DNA of 43,700 nt from Pseudomonadota bacterium. Its GTDB lineage: Bacteria; Pseudomonadota; Gammaproteobacteria; Burkholderiales; Thiobacillaceae. Below, piece by piece: positions 8,880 through 17,601 of the stretch (its first letter is position 1; the number at the start of each line of letters is the position of its first letter). The translations under genes and the position numbers were made by a program. The notes under the pieces were generated by a model. It had not been told where the DNA came from, did not search any database, and saw only the letters and a program-made list of their open reading frames with translations. Where the stretch lies: positions 1-43,700 of the forward strand of contig JAKADY010000026.1 in assembly GCA_021826065.1 (NCBI GenBank), given 5' to 3'.

Positions 8880-9862
8880 GGCCTGGCGTCCTCGCCGGTG
8901 TAGCGCAGGAAGATGTGTTCAAGGCTGGCCTGGCCGTATTCCAGCGACACGGCCTCGACCCCATGGGCACGCAGGGCCTCGAGCAGGGCAAGCGCGGCCT
9001 CGGTGGGGCGGGGGGCGGTGGCCACCAGGCAGAGACCGCTCAGGCTGACGTCACCCACACCCGGCAGCTGTTGCAGGGTGAGGGCAAAGCCCGGCGGTGC
9101 TTCCCGGTCCAGGGTGATCTGTATGGTGTCGTCGCGGTGGCGGGCGAGCAGGGCATGCACCTCGCCCTCCACCACCACGCGACCACGGCTCAGGATGGCC
9201 ACCTGGTGACAGAGCTGCTCGGCCTCTTCCATGTAGTGGGTGGTGAGCAGGATGGTGACCCCGGCCGCGTGCAGTTCGCGCAGCCGCTGATGGATCAGCG
9301 AGCGCGAATGCGGGTCGATGGCCACCGTGGGTTCGTCGAGGATGAGGATGCGCGGTTCGTGGATGAGGCCGATGACCAGGTTCAATCGCCGCTTGTAGCC
9401 GCCGGAGTAGTGCTCCACCCGGCGGTCGGCCTGATCGCCGATCTCGGCGATCTTCAGACAGGCCTCCACCCGTTCGGCCAGGCGTGCGCCCCGCAGCCCC
9501 TGCATGCGGCCGAAATACTCCAGATTCTCGCGGCCGGTCAGGGTGGGGTAGATGGCTGGCTCCTGCGGCACCACCCCGAGCATGCGCTTGACTTCCGCCG
9601 TCAGGGTGTCATGGCCGGCCAGGCGGACGCTGCCTGCGGTGGGTTTGAGCAGTCCGCAGAGGATGGACAACAAGGTGGTCTTGCCGGCCCCGTTCGGCCC
9701 GAGGATGCCGAAGATGACGCCTTGCGGCACGGTGATGCTGAGGTCATCCAGGGCCGGCGGGGCGTCCGGTCGGAAACGCTTGGAGACCTGCCGCACCTCG
9801 ATGGCCGGCGTTTCAATGCCAGCACCGGGCCCGAGGGCCGAGGGGATACAGGCGCTGGTCAT
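8876..9862 (-). CDS. ABC transporter ATP-binding protein
   Basis: A 328-residue nucleotide-binding subunit with Walker A GPNGAGKT (55-62), signature YSGGYKRR (152-159), Walker B ILILDEP (172-178) and a switch histidine in LLTTHYMEEA. The YSGGYKRR form and the ~80-residue C-terminal extension are typical of the CcmA/NatA/YbhF group that pairs with ABC-2 permeases. It contains one ATPase domain, whereas E. coli YbhF carries two. It is the first gene of a two-gene operon with the overlapping permease. The start at ATG 9862 is the furthest in-frame ATG; conserved homology begins around residue 20, so a shorter N terminus is possible. Confidence 0.9.
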   Translation of the reverse strand: MTSACIPSALGPGAGIETPAIEVRQVSKRFRPDAPPALDDLSITVPQGVIFGILGPNGAGKTTLLSILCGLLKPTAGSVRLAGHDTLTAEVKRMLGVVPQEPAIYPTLTGRENLEYFGRMQGLRGARLAERVEACLKIAEIGDQADRRVEHYSGGYKRRLNLVIGLIHEPRILILDEPTVAIDPHSRSLIHQRLRELHAAGVTILLTTHYMEEAEQLCHQVAILSRGRVVVEGEVHALLARHRDDTIQITLDREAPPGFALTLQQLPGVGDVSLSGLCLVATAPRPTEAALALLEALRAHGVEAVSLEYGQASLEHIFLRYTGEDARP

Positions 9863-10109
9863 CTAGGCGCTGGCGCGAGGGGGCGGCCATACCCGCGGAC
9901 AGACGGCGTGGACAGGGCGTCCCCGCGTGTGGATGGACCAATGGGCATGGTGAGCGGGCGGTGAACGTTGCGGGCATTGTAACGGTGCGCGGGCGGCCTG
10001 AAAAACAGTAGAGGTTGCCTGAATTTTTTGCGTAGCCTGCCGATATGCAAGGGGGCGGCATCCCGTGTCGCCGCATGCTGTTGAACAGCCTGAATGAGCG
10101 ATTGTCGAT

Positions 10110-10529
10110 ATGCAAGGACGTCTGACCCTACTGATCGTACTCGGCCTGTTGACCGGCTGTGACCGTCTGTACGAGCGTGCCGGCCTGCCCGATCCGGCCA
10201 AGGTGCTGGCCGAGGGCAAGGCCATCGGCGGTGCCTGCCGGCATGCCGGCCGCGGCCTGGAGGACTGCTACACCCTCAACCCGACAGCCTCGAAATCGGC
10301 CATCTACGAGGGCTGGAAGGAGATGAACGAGTACATGGCCAAGCATGGCATGCAGGCCATCCCGCCGCAGATCGACCCCGCCACACGCAAGCCGGCAGCC
10401 GGCAAGGCCGAGGTCAAGACCGGGGCCTCGACCGAGACCCCAGGCGACACGAGCGAGGACGCTGACGCCAAGGTCGATGTCGGCAAGAAGAAGGCCGAAA
10501 GAACGACTGCCGCCGGCGACAAGGGCTGA
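10110..10529 (+). CDS. Small predicted lipoprotein
   Basis: A 139-residue protein with a clear type II signal: a hydrophobic stretch LLIVLGLL followed by the lipobox LTGC, so Cys17 would be the lipidated residue. A short conserved-looking domain (ACRHAGRGLEDCYTLNP..SKSAIYEGWKEMNEYM) with two further cysteines follows, then a low-complexity Ala/Glu/Lys/Thr tail from about residue 90. I do not recognise the family. The 12-base sequence CGATATGCAAGG, which contains the start codon, also occurs 65 bases upstream (10041-10052), giving a second ATG in another frame. The gene ends about 60 bases before the YbhP-like gene, same strand, so co-transcription is possible. Confidence 0.75.
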   Translation: MQGRLTLLIVLGLLTGCDRLYERAGLPDPAKVLAEGKAIGGACRHAGRGLEDCYTLNPTASKSAIYEGWKEMNEYMAKHGMQAIPPQIDPATRKPAAGKAEVKTGASTETPGDTSEDADAKVDVGKKKAERTTAAGDKG

Positions 10530-10587
10530 GCGTGCGGTCATGGCGTACGAGTTTTCCGCTGCCAGCGGCCTCGCTAAAATCGCGCCC

Positions 10588-11403
10588 ATGAAACCGACGC
10601 TGCGCATCACCTCCTACAACATCCACAAGGGCCTGTCCTTCTTCAACCGGCGTGTGGTCGTGCACGAGGTGCGCGAGCGGCTGATGGCGATCAATGCCGA
10701 CATCGTCTTCCTGCAGGAGGTGCAGGGCCACCACGCGCGCCACAAGCACCGTTACCAGGAGTGGCCGGAGTCGCCCCAGCACGAATACCTGGCCGGCGAC
10801 CTGTGGACGGATTTCGCCTACGGCCGCAACGCCGTCTATGACCACGGCCACCACGGCAACGCCATCCTGTCGCGGTATCCCATCCTGCGCTGGGAGAACG
10901 AGGACATCTCGGCCCACCCCTTCGAAAGCCGGGGTCTCCTGCACTGCGAGATGGAGGTGCCCGGTCTCGATCAGCCGTTGCATGCCATCTGTCTGCACCT
11001 GGCCCTGAACGAGTCGGGGCGGCGCAAGCAGTTGCACCAGCTCTCGCAGCGCATCCGTCGCATGGTGCCGGACAGCGCGCCGCTCATCATCGCCGGTGAC
11101 TTCAACGACTGGCGGCAGCGTGCCGGCCGCTACCTGGCGACCGAGCTGGGCCTCAAAGAGGTGTTCGAGGCCACGCACGGGCAGCCCGCGCGCAGCTTCC
11201 CGGCCGCGTTGCCGCTGTTTCCGCTCGACCGCATCTATGTGCGCGGTTTCGGCGTGGCCTCGGCCCACGTGCTGCACGGCCCCAACTGGCGCCGCCTGTC
11301 GGATCACGCCATGCTCACCGCCCAGCTGGTGCACAAGGCCGCCGATACCAGGCACGAAACTGCCGCTGGCGTCCAGGCTGCCCCCGTCCTTGCTCAGCCT
11401 TGA
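10588..11403 (+). CDS. Endonuclease/exonuclease/phosphatase family protein (YbhP-like)
   Basis: A 271-residue member of the Mg-dependent EEP superfamily. Catalytic blocks are visible: SYNIHKG at the N terminus, the metal-binding glutamate in FLQEVQG, GDFNDW and the terminal SDHAML. The start at 10588 is chosen because the fold begins at once with LRITSYNIHKG; the open frame extends upstream over the lipoprotein in another frame without homology. The next gene is a cardiolipin synthase, and in E. coli the homologous pair ybhP-clsB (with ybhN) is adjacent, so the protein probably acts with phospholipid metabolism, possibly as a phosphodiesterase. The last ~20 residues are Ala/Thr-rich and poorly conserved in appearance. 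GCTAAAAT lies only about 10 bases before the ATG and may be a promoter element for a nearly leaderless message. Confidence 0.85.
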   Translation: MKPTLRITSYNIHKGLSFFNRRVVVHEVRERLMAINADIVFLQEVQGHHARHKHRYQEWPESPQHEYLAGDLWTDFAYGRNAVYDHGHHGNAILSRYPILRWENEDISAHPFESRGLLHCEMEVPGLDQPLHAICLHLALNESGRRKQLHQLSQRIRRMVPDSAPLIIAGDFNDWRQRAGRYLATELGLKEVFEATHGQPARSFPAALPLFPLDRIYVRGFGVASAHVLHGPNWRRLSDHAMLTAQLVHKAADTRHETAAGVQAAPVLAQP

Positions 11404-11478
11404 TCCTGTTCAGGACGGGTCGCGTCGGCCTGGACTGACCGGTCTCGACACAAGCCCCACGTCCTGCGTCCGGCCGCC

Positions 11479-12627
11479 ATGCTGGTGACGGGCAACCGGT
11501 TGACCCTGCTCGAGAACGGGCGGCAATACTTCCCGGCCTTGCTGGCGGCCATCGCCGCGGCGCAGCACGAGGTCCACCTGGAGAGTTACATCTTCGAGCT
11601 CGACGCGACCGGGCGGCAGGTGCTCGACGCCCTGGTCGCCGCCGCCCGCCGCGGGGTGCGGGTGCGTCTGTTGCTCGACGGCTTCGGCTGCCGCCATTTT
11701 CCCTCCGAGGCGGCCGAGGGACTGCGCCGCAGCGGCGTGCAGCTCATGTTCTATCGGCCCGAGCTGGGGCTGCTGCGGCTACGGCGGCACCGGCTGCGGC
11801 GCCTGCACCGCAAGCTGGCGCTCATCGATGCGCGCATCGGCTTCGTCGGCGGCATCAACGTCGTCGACGATGCGCGCGCCGGCCCCAAGCTGGCCTATGA
11901 CTACGCGGTGCAGGTGGAGGGGCCGGTGGTGGCCGAGATCTGGCAGGCCATGCGCCGGCTGTGGTGGCTGGTGCGCTGGAGCCGGCTCGGGCGTCGGCCG
12001 CGCCTGGGCAGGGGGGTTGAGCCCAGTCTCACGCCGGTCGGCGACCAGGCGGCGGAGTTCCTAGTGCGCGACAACCTGCGCCACCGGCGAGACATCGAAC
12101 GGGCCTACCTCAAGGCGATCGGCACGGCGCGTCGGGAGATCATCCTGGCCAACGCCTATTTCCTGCCCGGTCGCCGTTTCCGCAACGCGCTGGTGCACGC
12201 CGCCCGGCGCGGGGTGCGCGTGACCCTGCTGATGCAGGGCTACACCGATCACCCCTTCTACAAGTTGGCCGCCCGCGCCCTGTATCGCTATTTCCTCGAC
12301 CACGGCGTGGAGATCCGCGAGTACCACGCCGGTTTCCTGCACGCCAAGGTGGCGGTGGTGGACGACGACTGGGCAACCGTGGGCTCCAGCAACATCGACC
12401 CCTTCAGCTTGCTGCTCTCCCGCGAGGCCAATCTGGTGGTGCGCGACCGGCGTTTCACCGATGAGTTACGGGCAAGCCTGCTGCGGGCGATCGAGACGGG
12501 CACCCACCGCATCCATCACCAAGTCCTGCGGCGCATCCCCTGGTACGAGCGGCTGGCCTCCTGGCTGCTCTACAACGCCGTGCGGGTGGCGACCGGGTTG
12601 ACCGGTTACGCGCGGGGCAAGGTCTGA
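11479..12627 (+). CDS. clsB: Cardiolipin synthase B-like phospholipase D family protein
   Basis: A 382-residue phosphatidyltransferase with two HxKxxxxD motifs: HRKLALID at 110-117 followed by GFVGGINV, and HAKVAVVDDDWATVGSSNID in the C-terminal half. This pair defines the phospholipase D active site. The absence of N-terminal membrane helices and the length match ClsB rather than ClsA. It condenses phosphatidylglycerol with another lipid head group donor to make cardiolipin at the inner membrane. It follows the YbhP-like gene by about 75 bases on the same strand. Its stop codon directly abuts the convergent Uma2 gene's stop with no intervening base. The start ATG at 11479 precedes the conserved RLTLLENGRQYFPAL block. 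Confidence 0.9.
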   Translation: MLVTGNRLTLLENGRQYFPALLAAIAAAQHEVHLESYIFELDATGRQVLDALVAAARRGVRVRLLLDGFGCRHFPSEAAEGLRRSGVQLMFYRPELGLLRLRRHRLRRLHRKLALIDARIGFVGGINVVDDARAGPKLAYDYAVQVEGPVVAEIWQAMRRLWWLVRWSRLGRRPRLGRGVEPSLTPVGDQAAEFLVRDNLRHRRDIERAYLKAIGTARREIILANAYFLPGRRFRNALVHAARRGVRVTLLMQGYTDHPFYKLAARALYRYFLDHGVEIREYHAGFLHAKVAVVDDDWATVGSSNIDPFSLLLSREANLVVRDRRFTDELRASLLRAIETGTHRIHHQVLRRIPWYERLASWLLYNAVRVATGLTGYARGKV

Positions 12628-13194
12628 TCAGGGCAGGATGTCGGCGACCCGCAACGCCCGTCCGTTCTGCGCCATGGGGGCGACCGACTCGTCTGCAGAA
12701 AGGATGCGCCGCTCGCCATAGGCCTCCCCCATCGGACGGCGGCAGACCTCCAGGGTCCCGCTGTTGAGGTCCAGGATCCAATACTCCGGCACGCCGGCGC
12801 GGGCATAGGCGGCGAGCTTGCGGCCGCGGTCGTAGGCCAGGGTGGCCTCGGCCACCTCTACCACCAGCTCGGCGCGGGTCGGATGGGCATCGCGATAGTC
12901 GCGCGGGCCGCCGGGGACGACGGCGATGTCGGGTTCCGGCTCGGAGTGATCGTCCAGTGCTAGGGGTAGTTGCGCACGTATATCGACCCCCTGGGTAAAG
13001 CAGTTGCGCAGAGCTTCTTCCAGGAGGCGGATGGCCGTGGCATGCCGGCTCTTCTGGGGTGCCATCTCGATCAACTCTCCATCGAGCAGTTCCAGCCGGT
13101 CCTCCGGTCCGAAGATGCCGGCATCGACCATCTGCTCGTATTGACGGCGGGTGATGCGGTGCTGGCGCACCGGCGGGGAGAGGACTGCATTCAT
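12628..13194 (-). CDS. Uma2 family (DUF820) PD-(D/E)XK nuclease-like protein
   Basis: A 188-residue protein of the Uma2/DUF820 family. Landmarks: EQMVDAGIFGPEDRLELLDG (N-terminal substrate region), EPEPDIAVV (the central acidic motif), LVVEVAEATLAYDRGRKLAA (the E..S/A..T..YD..K block) and GVPEYWILDL. The E-V..K arrangement matches the PD-(D/E)XK catalytic core. The family is very widespread and often found near mobile or accessory DNA, but its biological role is not settled. It stands alone between the convergent cardiolipin synthase and the upstream methyltransferase/ATPase pair on the same strand. Confidence 0.9.
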   Translation of the reverse strand: MNAVLSPPVRQHRITRRQYEQMVDAGIFGPEDRLELLDGELIEMAPQKSRHATAIRLLEEALRNCFTQGVDIRAQLPLALDDHSEPEPDIAVVPGGPRDYRDAHPTRAELVVEVAEATLAYDRGRKLAAYARAGVPEYWILDLNSGTLEVCRRPMGEAYGERRILSADESVAPMAQNGRALRVADILP

Positions 13195-13251
13195 GGGCCT
13201 GGACTCGCTGACAAGACCTCGCTGAGCTCAGTATACGCCAGGTGGTCGCCC

Positions 13252-13887
13252 TCAGTAGCGGCGTGCCGTCATGAGGAAGACCGGATAGCGGTGTCTGACG
13301 CCATCCCTGTCCTTCTCGATCTCGAACACGGTGTCGAAGGCGATGTCGGCAAAACCGGCCGCACGGGCCAGCGCGGCGAGGTCCTCGCGCTCGAAGCCGT
13401 GGTGCACGTCCACCTCGTGCCCGTGGAAGGAACCGTCCTCGCGGTCCAGGTCGGCCACCGCCAACCAGCCGCCAGGGTTGAGCAGCCGGTGGAAGACCTG
13501 CAGGATGTGGGCCGTGTCGCGGATGTGGTGCAGGGTCATCGCCGTGCAGATGAGGTCGTAGGTCTCATCTGCCGGCGGGTCCGCGCTCAGGTCGACCTGG
13601 CGCAGCGTCATATTGGTGACCCCCTGGGCCGCCATCTTGTCCGCGGCCACGGCCAGCATGCCGGCCGAGCTGTCCATCAGGGTGATGTGGCCGAGCTCGT
13701 CCTTGAGCAGGAAGGCCAGCAGCCCGGTGCCGCTGCCATAGTCCAGCGCGGTCATGGCCCGGTTCAGCGGGATGCGCGCGCGGATGGCGGCGGCGATGCG
13801 CTCGGCGCGTTCGCGGAAGACGGGGTTGGCGTCCCAGCGCCGCGCCTGGGCGTCGAAGTGGGCGGCGTCGAGGACCACCTTGTTCAT
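13252..13887 (-). CDS. Class I SAM-dependent methyltransferase
   Basis: A 211-residue Rossmann-fold methyltransferase. Motif I is [14 protein letters not shown] (~49), the acidic residue ending strand 2 is in [11 protein letters not shown], and motif IV is [13 protein letters not shown], followed by [13 protein letters not shown]. It resembles the small stand-alone methyltransferases (Methyltransf_11/UbiE-like fold) that act on small molecules or lipids; the substrate cannot be inferred. Its ATG overlaps the stop of the upstream YjgR-like ATPase by 4 bases, so the two are translationally coupled. Confidence 0.85.
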   Translation of the reverse strand: MNKVVLDAAHFDAQARRWDANPVFRERAERIAAAIRARIPLNRAMTALDYGSGTGLLAFLLKDELGHITLMDSSAGMLAVAADKMAAQGVTNMTLRQVDLSADPPADETYDLICTAMTLHHIRDTAHILQVFHRLLNPGGWLAVADLDREDGSFHGHEVDVHHGFEREDLAALARAAGFADIAFDTVFEIEKDRDGVRHRYPVFLMTARRY

Positions 13888-15377
13888 CGCCGGCCACCCA
13901 GCAGGGAGCCGAGCACCCCGCGGATGATGGCGCGGCCGATCTGGCTGCCGACCGAGCGCGCCGCGCTCTTGGCCATGGCCTCCACCACCCCCTCGCGCCG
14001 GCGGCCGCCGCTACTCGTGCCGCCGCCCAGGAGGTCGCCCAGCACCCCGCCCAGGCCGCCGCCGGCCGGGGCCTGGCTCGGCTGGGCGGGGGCGGTGAGC
14101 GGCTCGGCCCGAGCCTTGAGCTTCTCATAGGCGGATTCGCGGTCCACGGTCTTCTCATAGACCCCGGCCACCAGTGAGGCCGCCATCACCTGGCGGCGCT
14201 CCGCCTCGGTGAGCGGCCCCAGGCGGCTGCCCGGCGGCACGATCCAGGCACGCTCCACCACGCCGGGCTTGCCCTTCTCGTCGAGCAGCGACACCAGGGC
14301 CTCGCCCACGCCGAGTTCGGTGATCGCCTTGACCTCGTCCAGATTGGGGTTGTCGCGCAGGGTCTCGGCCGCCGCACGCACCGCCTTCTGGTCCTTGGGG
14401 GTGTAGGCCCGCAGGGCATGCTGCACCCGGTTGCCGAGCTGGCCGGCCACGCTGTCCGGGATGTCGGCCGGGTTCTGGGTGACGAAATACACCCCCACAC
14501 CCTTGGAGCGGATCAGGCGCACCACCTGCTCGATCTTGTCCACCAGGGCGCGGGGGGCGTCGTCGAAGAGCAGATGCGCCTCGTCGAAGAAGAAGACCAG
14601 CTTGGGTTTTTCCAGGTCGCCCACCTCGGGCAGGTTCTCGAACAGCTCGGAGAGCAGCCACAGCAACAGGGTGGCATAGACCTTGGGGGCGGCGAGCAGC
14701 TTGTCCGCCGCCAGGATGTTGACCATGCCGCGGCCATCCACGGTCTGCATGAGGTCGGCGATGTCCAGCATGGGCTCGCCGAAGAGCCGCTCACCGCCCT
14801 GTTGTTCGAGCGCGAGCAGGGCGCGCTGGATGGCGCCGATGCTGGCGGCGGAGACGTTGCCGTACTCGGTGGTGAACTGGCGGGCGTTCTCTCCCACGTA
14901 CTGCAGCATCGCCCGCAGGTCCTTGAGGTCGAGCAGCAGCAACCCGGCGTCGTCGGCGATCTTGAAGGTGAGGGCGAGCACCCCGGCCTGGGTCTCGTTG
15001 AGATTGAGCATGCGCCCGAGCAGCAGCGGGCCCATGTCGGAGATGGTGGCGCGCACCGGGTGCCCGGCCTCGCCGAAGGCGTCCCAGAAGGTGACCGGAC
15101 AGCCCTCGTAGTGGAAGTCGGTCAGGCCCAGCATGGCGACGCGCTCGGCGACTTTGGGGTTGTCCCCGCCGGGCCGGGCCAGGCCGGCCAGGTCGCCCTT
15201 GACGTCGGCGAGGAAGACCGGCACGCCGATGCGGCTGAATCCCTCGGCGAGCCGTTGCAGGGTCACCGTCTTGCCGGTGCCGGTGGCGCCGGTGATCAGG
15301 CCGTGGCGATTGGCCATACGGGGCAGGAGGTGCAATTCGGTGTCACCGTGCTTGGCGAGCAGGAGGGGTTCGCTCAT
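13884..15377 (-). CDS. YjgR/HerA-like ATPase (DUF853)
   Basis: A ~497-residue ATPase of the DUF853/YjgR family, related to HerA/FtsK helicases. Walker A GATGTGKT (30-37), Walker [13 protein letters not shown] and a conserved [15 protein letters not shown] segment are present. The C terminus has a glycine-rich linker ([17 protein letters not shown]) before a basic tail ([20 protein letters not shown]). The start at 15377 is chosen because the family begins MSEPLLLA and GGAG precedes that ATG; the frame stays open to 15503 but without similarity. The cellular role of YjgR is not established; DNA translocation is inferred from fold only. It is followed with 4-base overlap by a methyltransferase. 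Confidence 0.9.
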   Translation of the reverse strand: MSEPLLLAKHGDTELHLLPRMANRHGLITGATGTGKTVTLQRLAEGFSRIGVPVFLADVKGDLAGLARPGGDNPKVAERVAMLGLTDFHYEGCPVTFWDAFGEAGHPVRATISDMGPLLLGRMLNLNETQAGVLALTFKIADDAGLLLLDLKDLRAMLQYVGENARQFTTEYGNVSAASIGAIQRALLALEQQGGERLFGEPMLDIADLMQTVDGRGMVNILAADKLLAAPKVYATLLLWLLSELFENLPEVGDLEKPKLVFFFDEAHLLFDDAPRALVDKIEQVVRLIRSKGVGVYFVTQNPADIPDSVAGQLGNRVQHALRAYTPKDQKAVRAAAETLRDNPNLDEVKAITELGVGEALVSLLDEKGKPGVVERAWIVPPGSRLGPLTEAERRQVMAASLVAGVYEKTVDRESAYEKLKARAEPLTAPAQPSQAPAGGGLGGVLGDLLGGGTSSGGRRREGVVEAMAKSAARSVGSQIGRAIIRGVLGSLLGGRR

Positions 15378-15607
15378 GGGGTTCTCCGATTTTCGAATGG
15401 CGCGCCAGGGGTCGCCGTGGGCAAACGCACGGGCCATTGTACGGGGCGCCGCAAGGGGCAACAATGGGACTCGCCTGGAGGCCAACCGGGTTGTCGGCGT
15501 CACGCCCGAGATTCAAGTTGTGGACCATAATCGCCGATAAGGGCGGCAGGCACCAGGACGGTCCGACCCGGCGTGCCGAACCGACACCACAGTCAGAGAC
15601 GAACGCG

Positions 15608-16828
15608 TTGGATACCGAAGACACCCGCCCGGCGAGCGCGCCGCAGACCTGCCAGCCCCCCCTGATCCTGCTGGTGGAGGACGATCCGACCCTGGTCCAT
15701 GCCCTCGCCGAGCGCATGCAGCGCGATGGCCATGCCGTGCGGGTGCATCCGGCCCTCCCAGGCGGGCCTGCCACGGCTGTGGACGGGCCGGCGGCCCTCG
15801 AGATCTACGAGGTCACCGGCCCGGGCGCCCCGGCGCTGCCGCTGTCGCTCACGGCCGATGGGCTGCTGGTGCCGCGCATCTACATCTCTGCACGCGACGA
15901 CATGGACGCCCGGCTCGCCGCCCAGCGTGTGGGCGCCACCCGCTACCTCACCCAACCCGTCGATCTGGACCGGCTCATGTTGCAGATCGACACGTACCTG
16001 TTGCGCACTCCGGAGCGCCCCTATCGTGTCCTCCTGGTCGCGGACGACGCGTCCGCCCTGGCCGGTTATGCCGCGGCGCTCGAGGCGCGGGGGATGCGGG
16101 TCGAAACCCTCACCGATCCTTACGCGACCCATGCCGCCGCCGTGCGGCTGCGGCCCGAGTGTCTGGTCCTCCAGCGCGACATGGCGGCCTGCAGCGGGGA
16201 CGAGCTTGCAGGCGTGTTGCGGGCGGATGCCCGCTTCCAGGAACTGCCCATCGTCTTCCTCATGCGCGCCGACGACACGCGCCCATTGCCGCTACTCGAC
16301 GGCGTGGGCGAGACCTGTCTGCCGGAGCGGGCCGCCCCCGACGCGTTGGCGGCCACCATCGCCCTGCGCGTCCGCCGTGCCCGCAGCCAACGTCGGCTCA
16401 ACGAGGATCTGCGCGCGGCGCTGCGCGAAAGCCGCGTGCTGCGGCTGGCCCTGGACGTGCACAACCTGGTGTGCATCACCGATACGAGCGGGGTCATCGC
16501 CTATGTCAACGATGCCTTCTGCCGGGCGAGCGGGTACAAACGCCGCGAGCTACTCGGTCAGGGCTTCGGCCTGCTCAAGTCGGGGGTGCACAGCGCCGAG
16601 TTCTACGCCGGGGTGTGGCAGGCCTTGCGCCAGGGTGAGGTTTGGCGCGGCGAATTCTGCAACCGGCGCAAGGATGGCAGTCTCTACTGGGTGGACACCT
16701 CCATCGTGCCCTACCAGGACGACGCGGGGCGTCCCACGCGCTACCTCGGTGTGGGCACCGATGTGAGCCGGCTCAAGGCGCTGGAGCAGGCGTTCACCTC
16801 TACCCGACCGGACAGCCGGCCGGGGTGA
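15608..16828 (+). CDS. Degenerate REC-REC-PAS protein, C-terminally truncated by repeat A
   Basis: A ~406-residue protein with two receiver-like domains (first from ILLVEDD, second from VLLVADDASALAGY) and one PAS domain (VCITDTSGVIAYVNDAFCRA to YLGVGTDVSRLKALEQAF). Both receivers look inactive: the conserved KP is replaced (RYLTQP in the first), and the second has LVLQRDM where LVLD..M is expected, so the phospho-acceptor Asp is missing. The PAS-PAC segment should lead into a GGDEF, EAL or kinase output domain, but the frame runs straight into the 176-bp repeat and ends after STRPDSRPG. A TTG start at 15608 is preferred because a -10-like CATAAT lies near 15526; the frame is open to ATG 15437. 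It is divergent from the YjgR gene. It is likely a non-functional 5' part of a larger signalling gene. Confidence 0.75.
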   Translation: MDTEDTRPASAPQTCQPPLILLVEDDPTLVHALAERMQRDGHAVRVHPALPGGPATAVDGPAALEIYEVTGPGAPALPLSLTADGLLVPRIYISARDDMDARLAAQRVGATRYLTQPVDLDRLMLQIDTYLLRTPERPYRVLLVADDASALAGYAAALEARGMRVETLTDPYATHAAAVRLRPECLVLQRDMAACSGDELAGVLRADARFQELPIVFLMRADDTRPLPLLDGVGETCLPERAAPDALAATIALRVRRARSQRRLNEDLRAALRESRVLRLALDVHNLVCITDTSGVIAYVNDAFCRASGYKRRELLGQGFGLLKSGVHSAEFYAGVWQALRQGEVWRGEFCNRRKDGSLYWVDTSIVPYQDDAGRPTRYLGVGTDVSRLKALEQAFTSTRPDSRPG

Positions 16829-16977
16829 CCCTGCCGAGCGGCTGGCTCTGACCCGGCCCGTAGCGGGCGCAGCGCTGAACTCCCAATTGCTCCAACCCGT
16901 TTGAAGAACGTGTGAGCTCGATACATGCGCGCAAGCGCGGATGGTACTCTCCTGATGCCGGCGGGATGGAGCCAACC
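16802..16977 (+). repeat. Repeat A: ~176-bp dispersed repeat, copy 1
   Basis: The first 81 bases (16802-16882) match 22050-22130 with two differences, and 16943-16975 matches 22193-22225 with three; the middle is more diverged. Copies are direct. The 5' part can fold (ACCCGACCGG against CCGGCCGGGGT). It overlaps the stop codon of the PAS protein, and its right edge coincides with the loss of the hicA3 gene, so it sits at a junction. There is no protein-coding signal inside. Confidence 0.85.
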
Positions 16978-17038
16978 GCTCATATGGGAGGATCTGCCCA
17001 ACTCTTGTCCTTGTTTTCCCAGGTGGGGCCGCCCATGA

Positions 17039-17095
17039 TCATGGACCGCCTGAACACACAAGATCGGCGCCGGAAACGACTGGGAATTTAGGCAT
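17039..17095 (-). pseudogene. hicA toxin, 3'-truncated remnant (hicA3)
   Basis: ATG at 17095 overlaps the hicB3 stop (shared bases in GCATGCCTAA) and starts MPKFPVVSGADLV, the usual N terminus of one HicA subgroup, then closes after CSGGP. The double-stranded RNA-binding-like body and the catalytic histidine (G-S/D-H) of HicA are missing. The loss lies between this start and the repeat that begins about 60 bases beyond, so rearrangement at the repeat is the likely cause. The cassette's own attC site must have been lost in the same event. Confidence 0.7.
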
Positions 17096-17292
17096 GCGCT
17101 GGAATCTGGAAGGTGGTCAGCAGCGGGCGCCCGCTAAAGATGGGAAAACTCTTCGAGATTAAGCTCGGTTGACTCGCGCAGGTTGCTCGATGCTTCCTCG
17201 AAGTTTTCGCCTTGCGAGGTTGTTCCCGTCTCCGGGTTGTATGCGACATAGCCACCTTCTGGGGCTGGGGAGATAACGGCTGAAAGTTCCAT
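17088..17292 (-). pseudogene. hicB family antitoxin with frameshift (hicB3)
   Basis: From ATG 17292 (preceded by GGAGG) the frame reads MELSAVISPAPEGGYVAYNP, then ETGTTSQGENFEEASSNLRE and TELNLEEF, a standard short HicB antitoxin. It then stops at 17134-17136. A second frame supplies SGRPLLTTFQIPAHA and the stop at 17088, the C terminus expected for this subgroup. One extra base within the short homopolymers at about 17135-17150 explains the break. In the HicAB type the antitoxin binds HicA and also represses the operon. With hicA3 truncated and hicB3 shifted, this module is dead. It is the last cassette of the minus-strand array, just downstream of attC1. Confidence 0.75.
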
Positions 17293-17320
17293 ATCGTCCT
17301 CCAATAAGCGGGATGGTACA

Positions 17321-17390
17321 GCCTAACGTCCAAGCTCAGGGGCGCGGAGCCAGCGTAGGGCGAAGCGTCCTCTGGAGCGGAGGGTTAGGC
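17321..17390 (-). other. Integron attC recombination site 1
   Basis: The ends are GCCTAAC (17321-17327) and GTTAGGC (17384-17390), the inverted RYYYAAC/GTTRRRY core sites of integron cassettes. Inner arms pair imperfectly (AAGCTCAGGGGCGC against GCGTCCTCTGGAGC), giving the folded single-strand hairpin used by IntI. Read on the minus strand it runs GCCTAACCCTCCGCTCC to GAGCTTGGACGTTAGGC, the usual orientation downstream of a cassette gene. The stop codon of hicB1 (TAA at 17385-17387) lies inside the first core site, a hallmark of cassettes. Confidence 0.9.
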
Positions 17391-17597
17391 AGGGATGAAC
17401 ACATACTCAACCACAGTTTGCGCTGGAGGGGGCGCAAGGCCATCCTCGCGCAAACCCTCAAGATGAAATTGAATCGCGGAAAGCAACTCTGCTTCCGTTT
17501 CCTCGACAGAGGAACCGGTTGCGATGCAGCCCGGCAGATCGGGCGAATACCCGGAGAAATTGTTTCCGGCTTTTTCGATAACAATGGCATAGCGCAT
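17385..17597 (-). CDS. HicB family antitoxin (hicB1), integron cassette
   Basis: A 70-residue protein: MRYAIVIEKAGNNFSGYSPD, then LPGCIATGSSVEETEAELLS and AIQFHLEGLREDGL. This is the partial RNase-H-like HicB fold that neutralises HicA; the C-terminal DNA-binding domain found in longer HicB proteins is absent. It starts 4 bases after the stop of hicA1, so toxin precedes antitoxin. Its TAA is part of the attC1 core site. No promoter is visible in the cassette, as usual in arrays read from neighbouring promoters. Confidence 0.9.
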   Translation of the reverse strand: MRYAIVIEKAGNNFSGYSPDLPGCIATGSSVEETEAELLSAIQFHLEGLREDGLAPPPAQTVVEYVFIPA

Positions 17598-17601
17598 GGC
17601 T

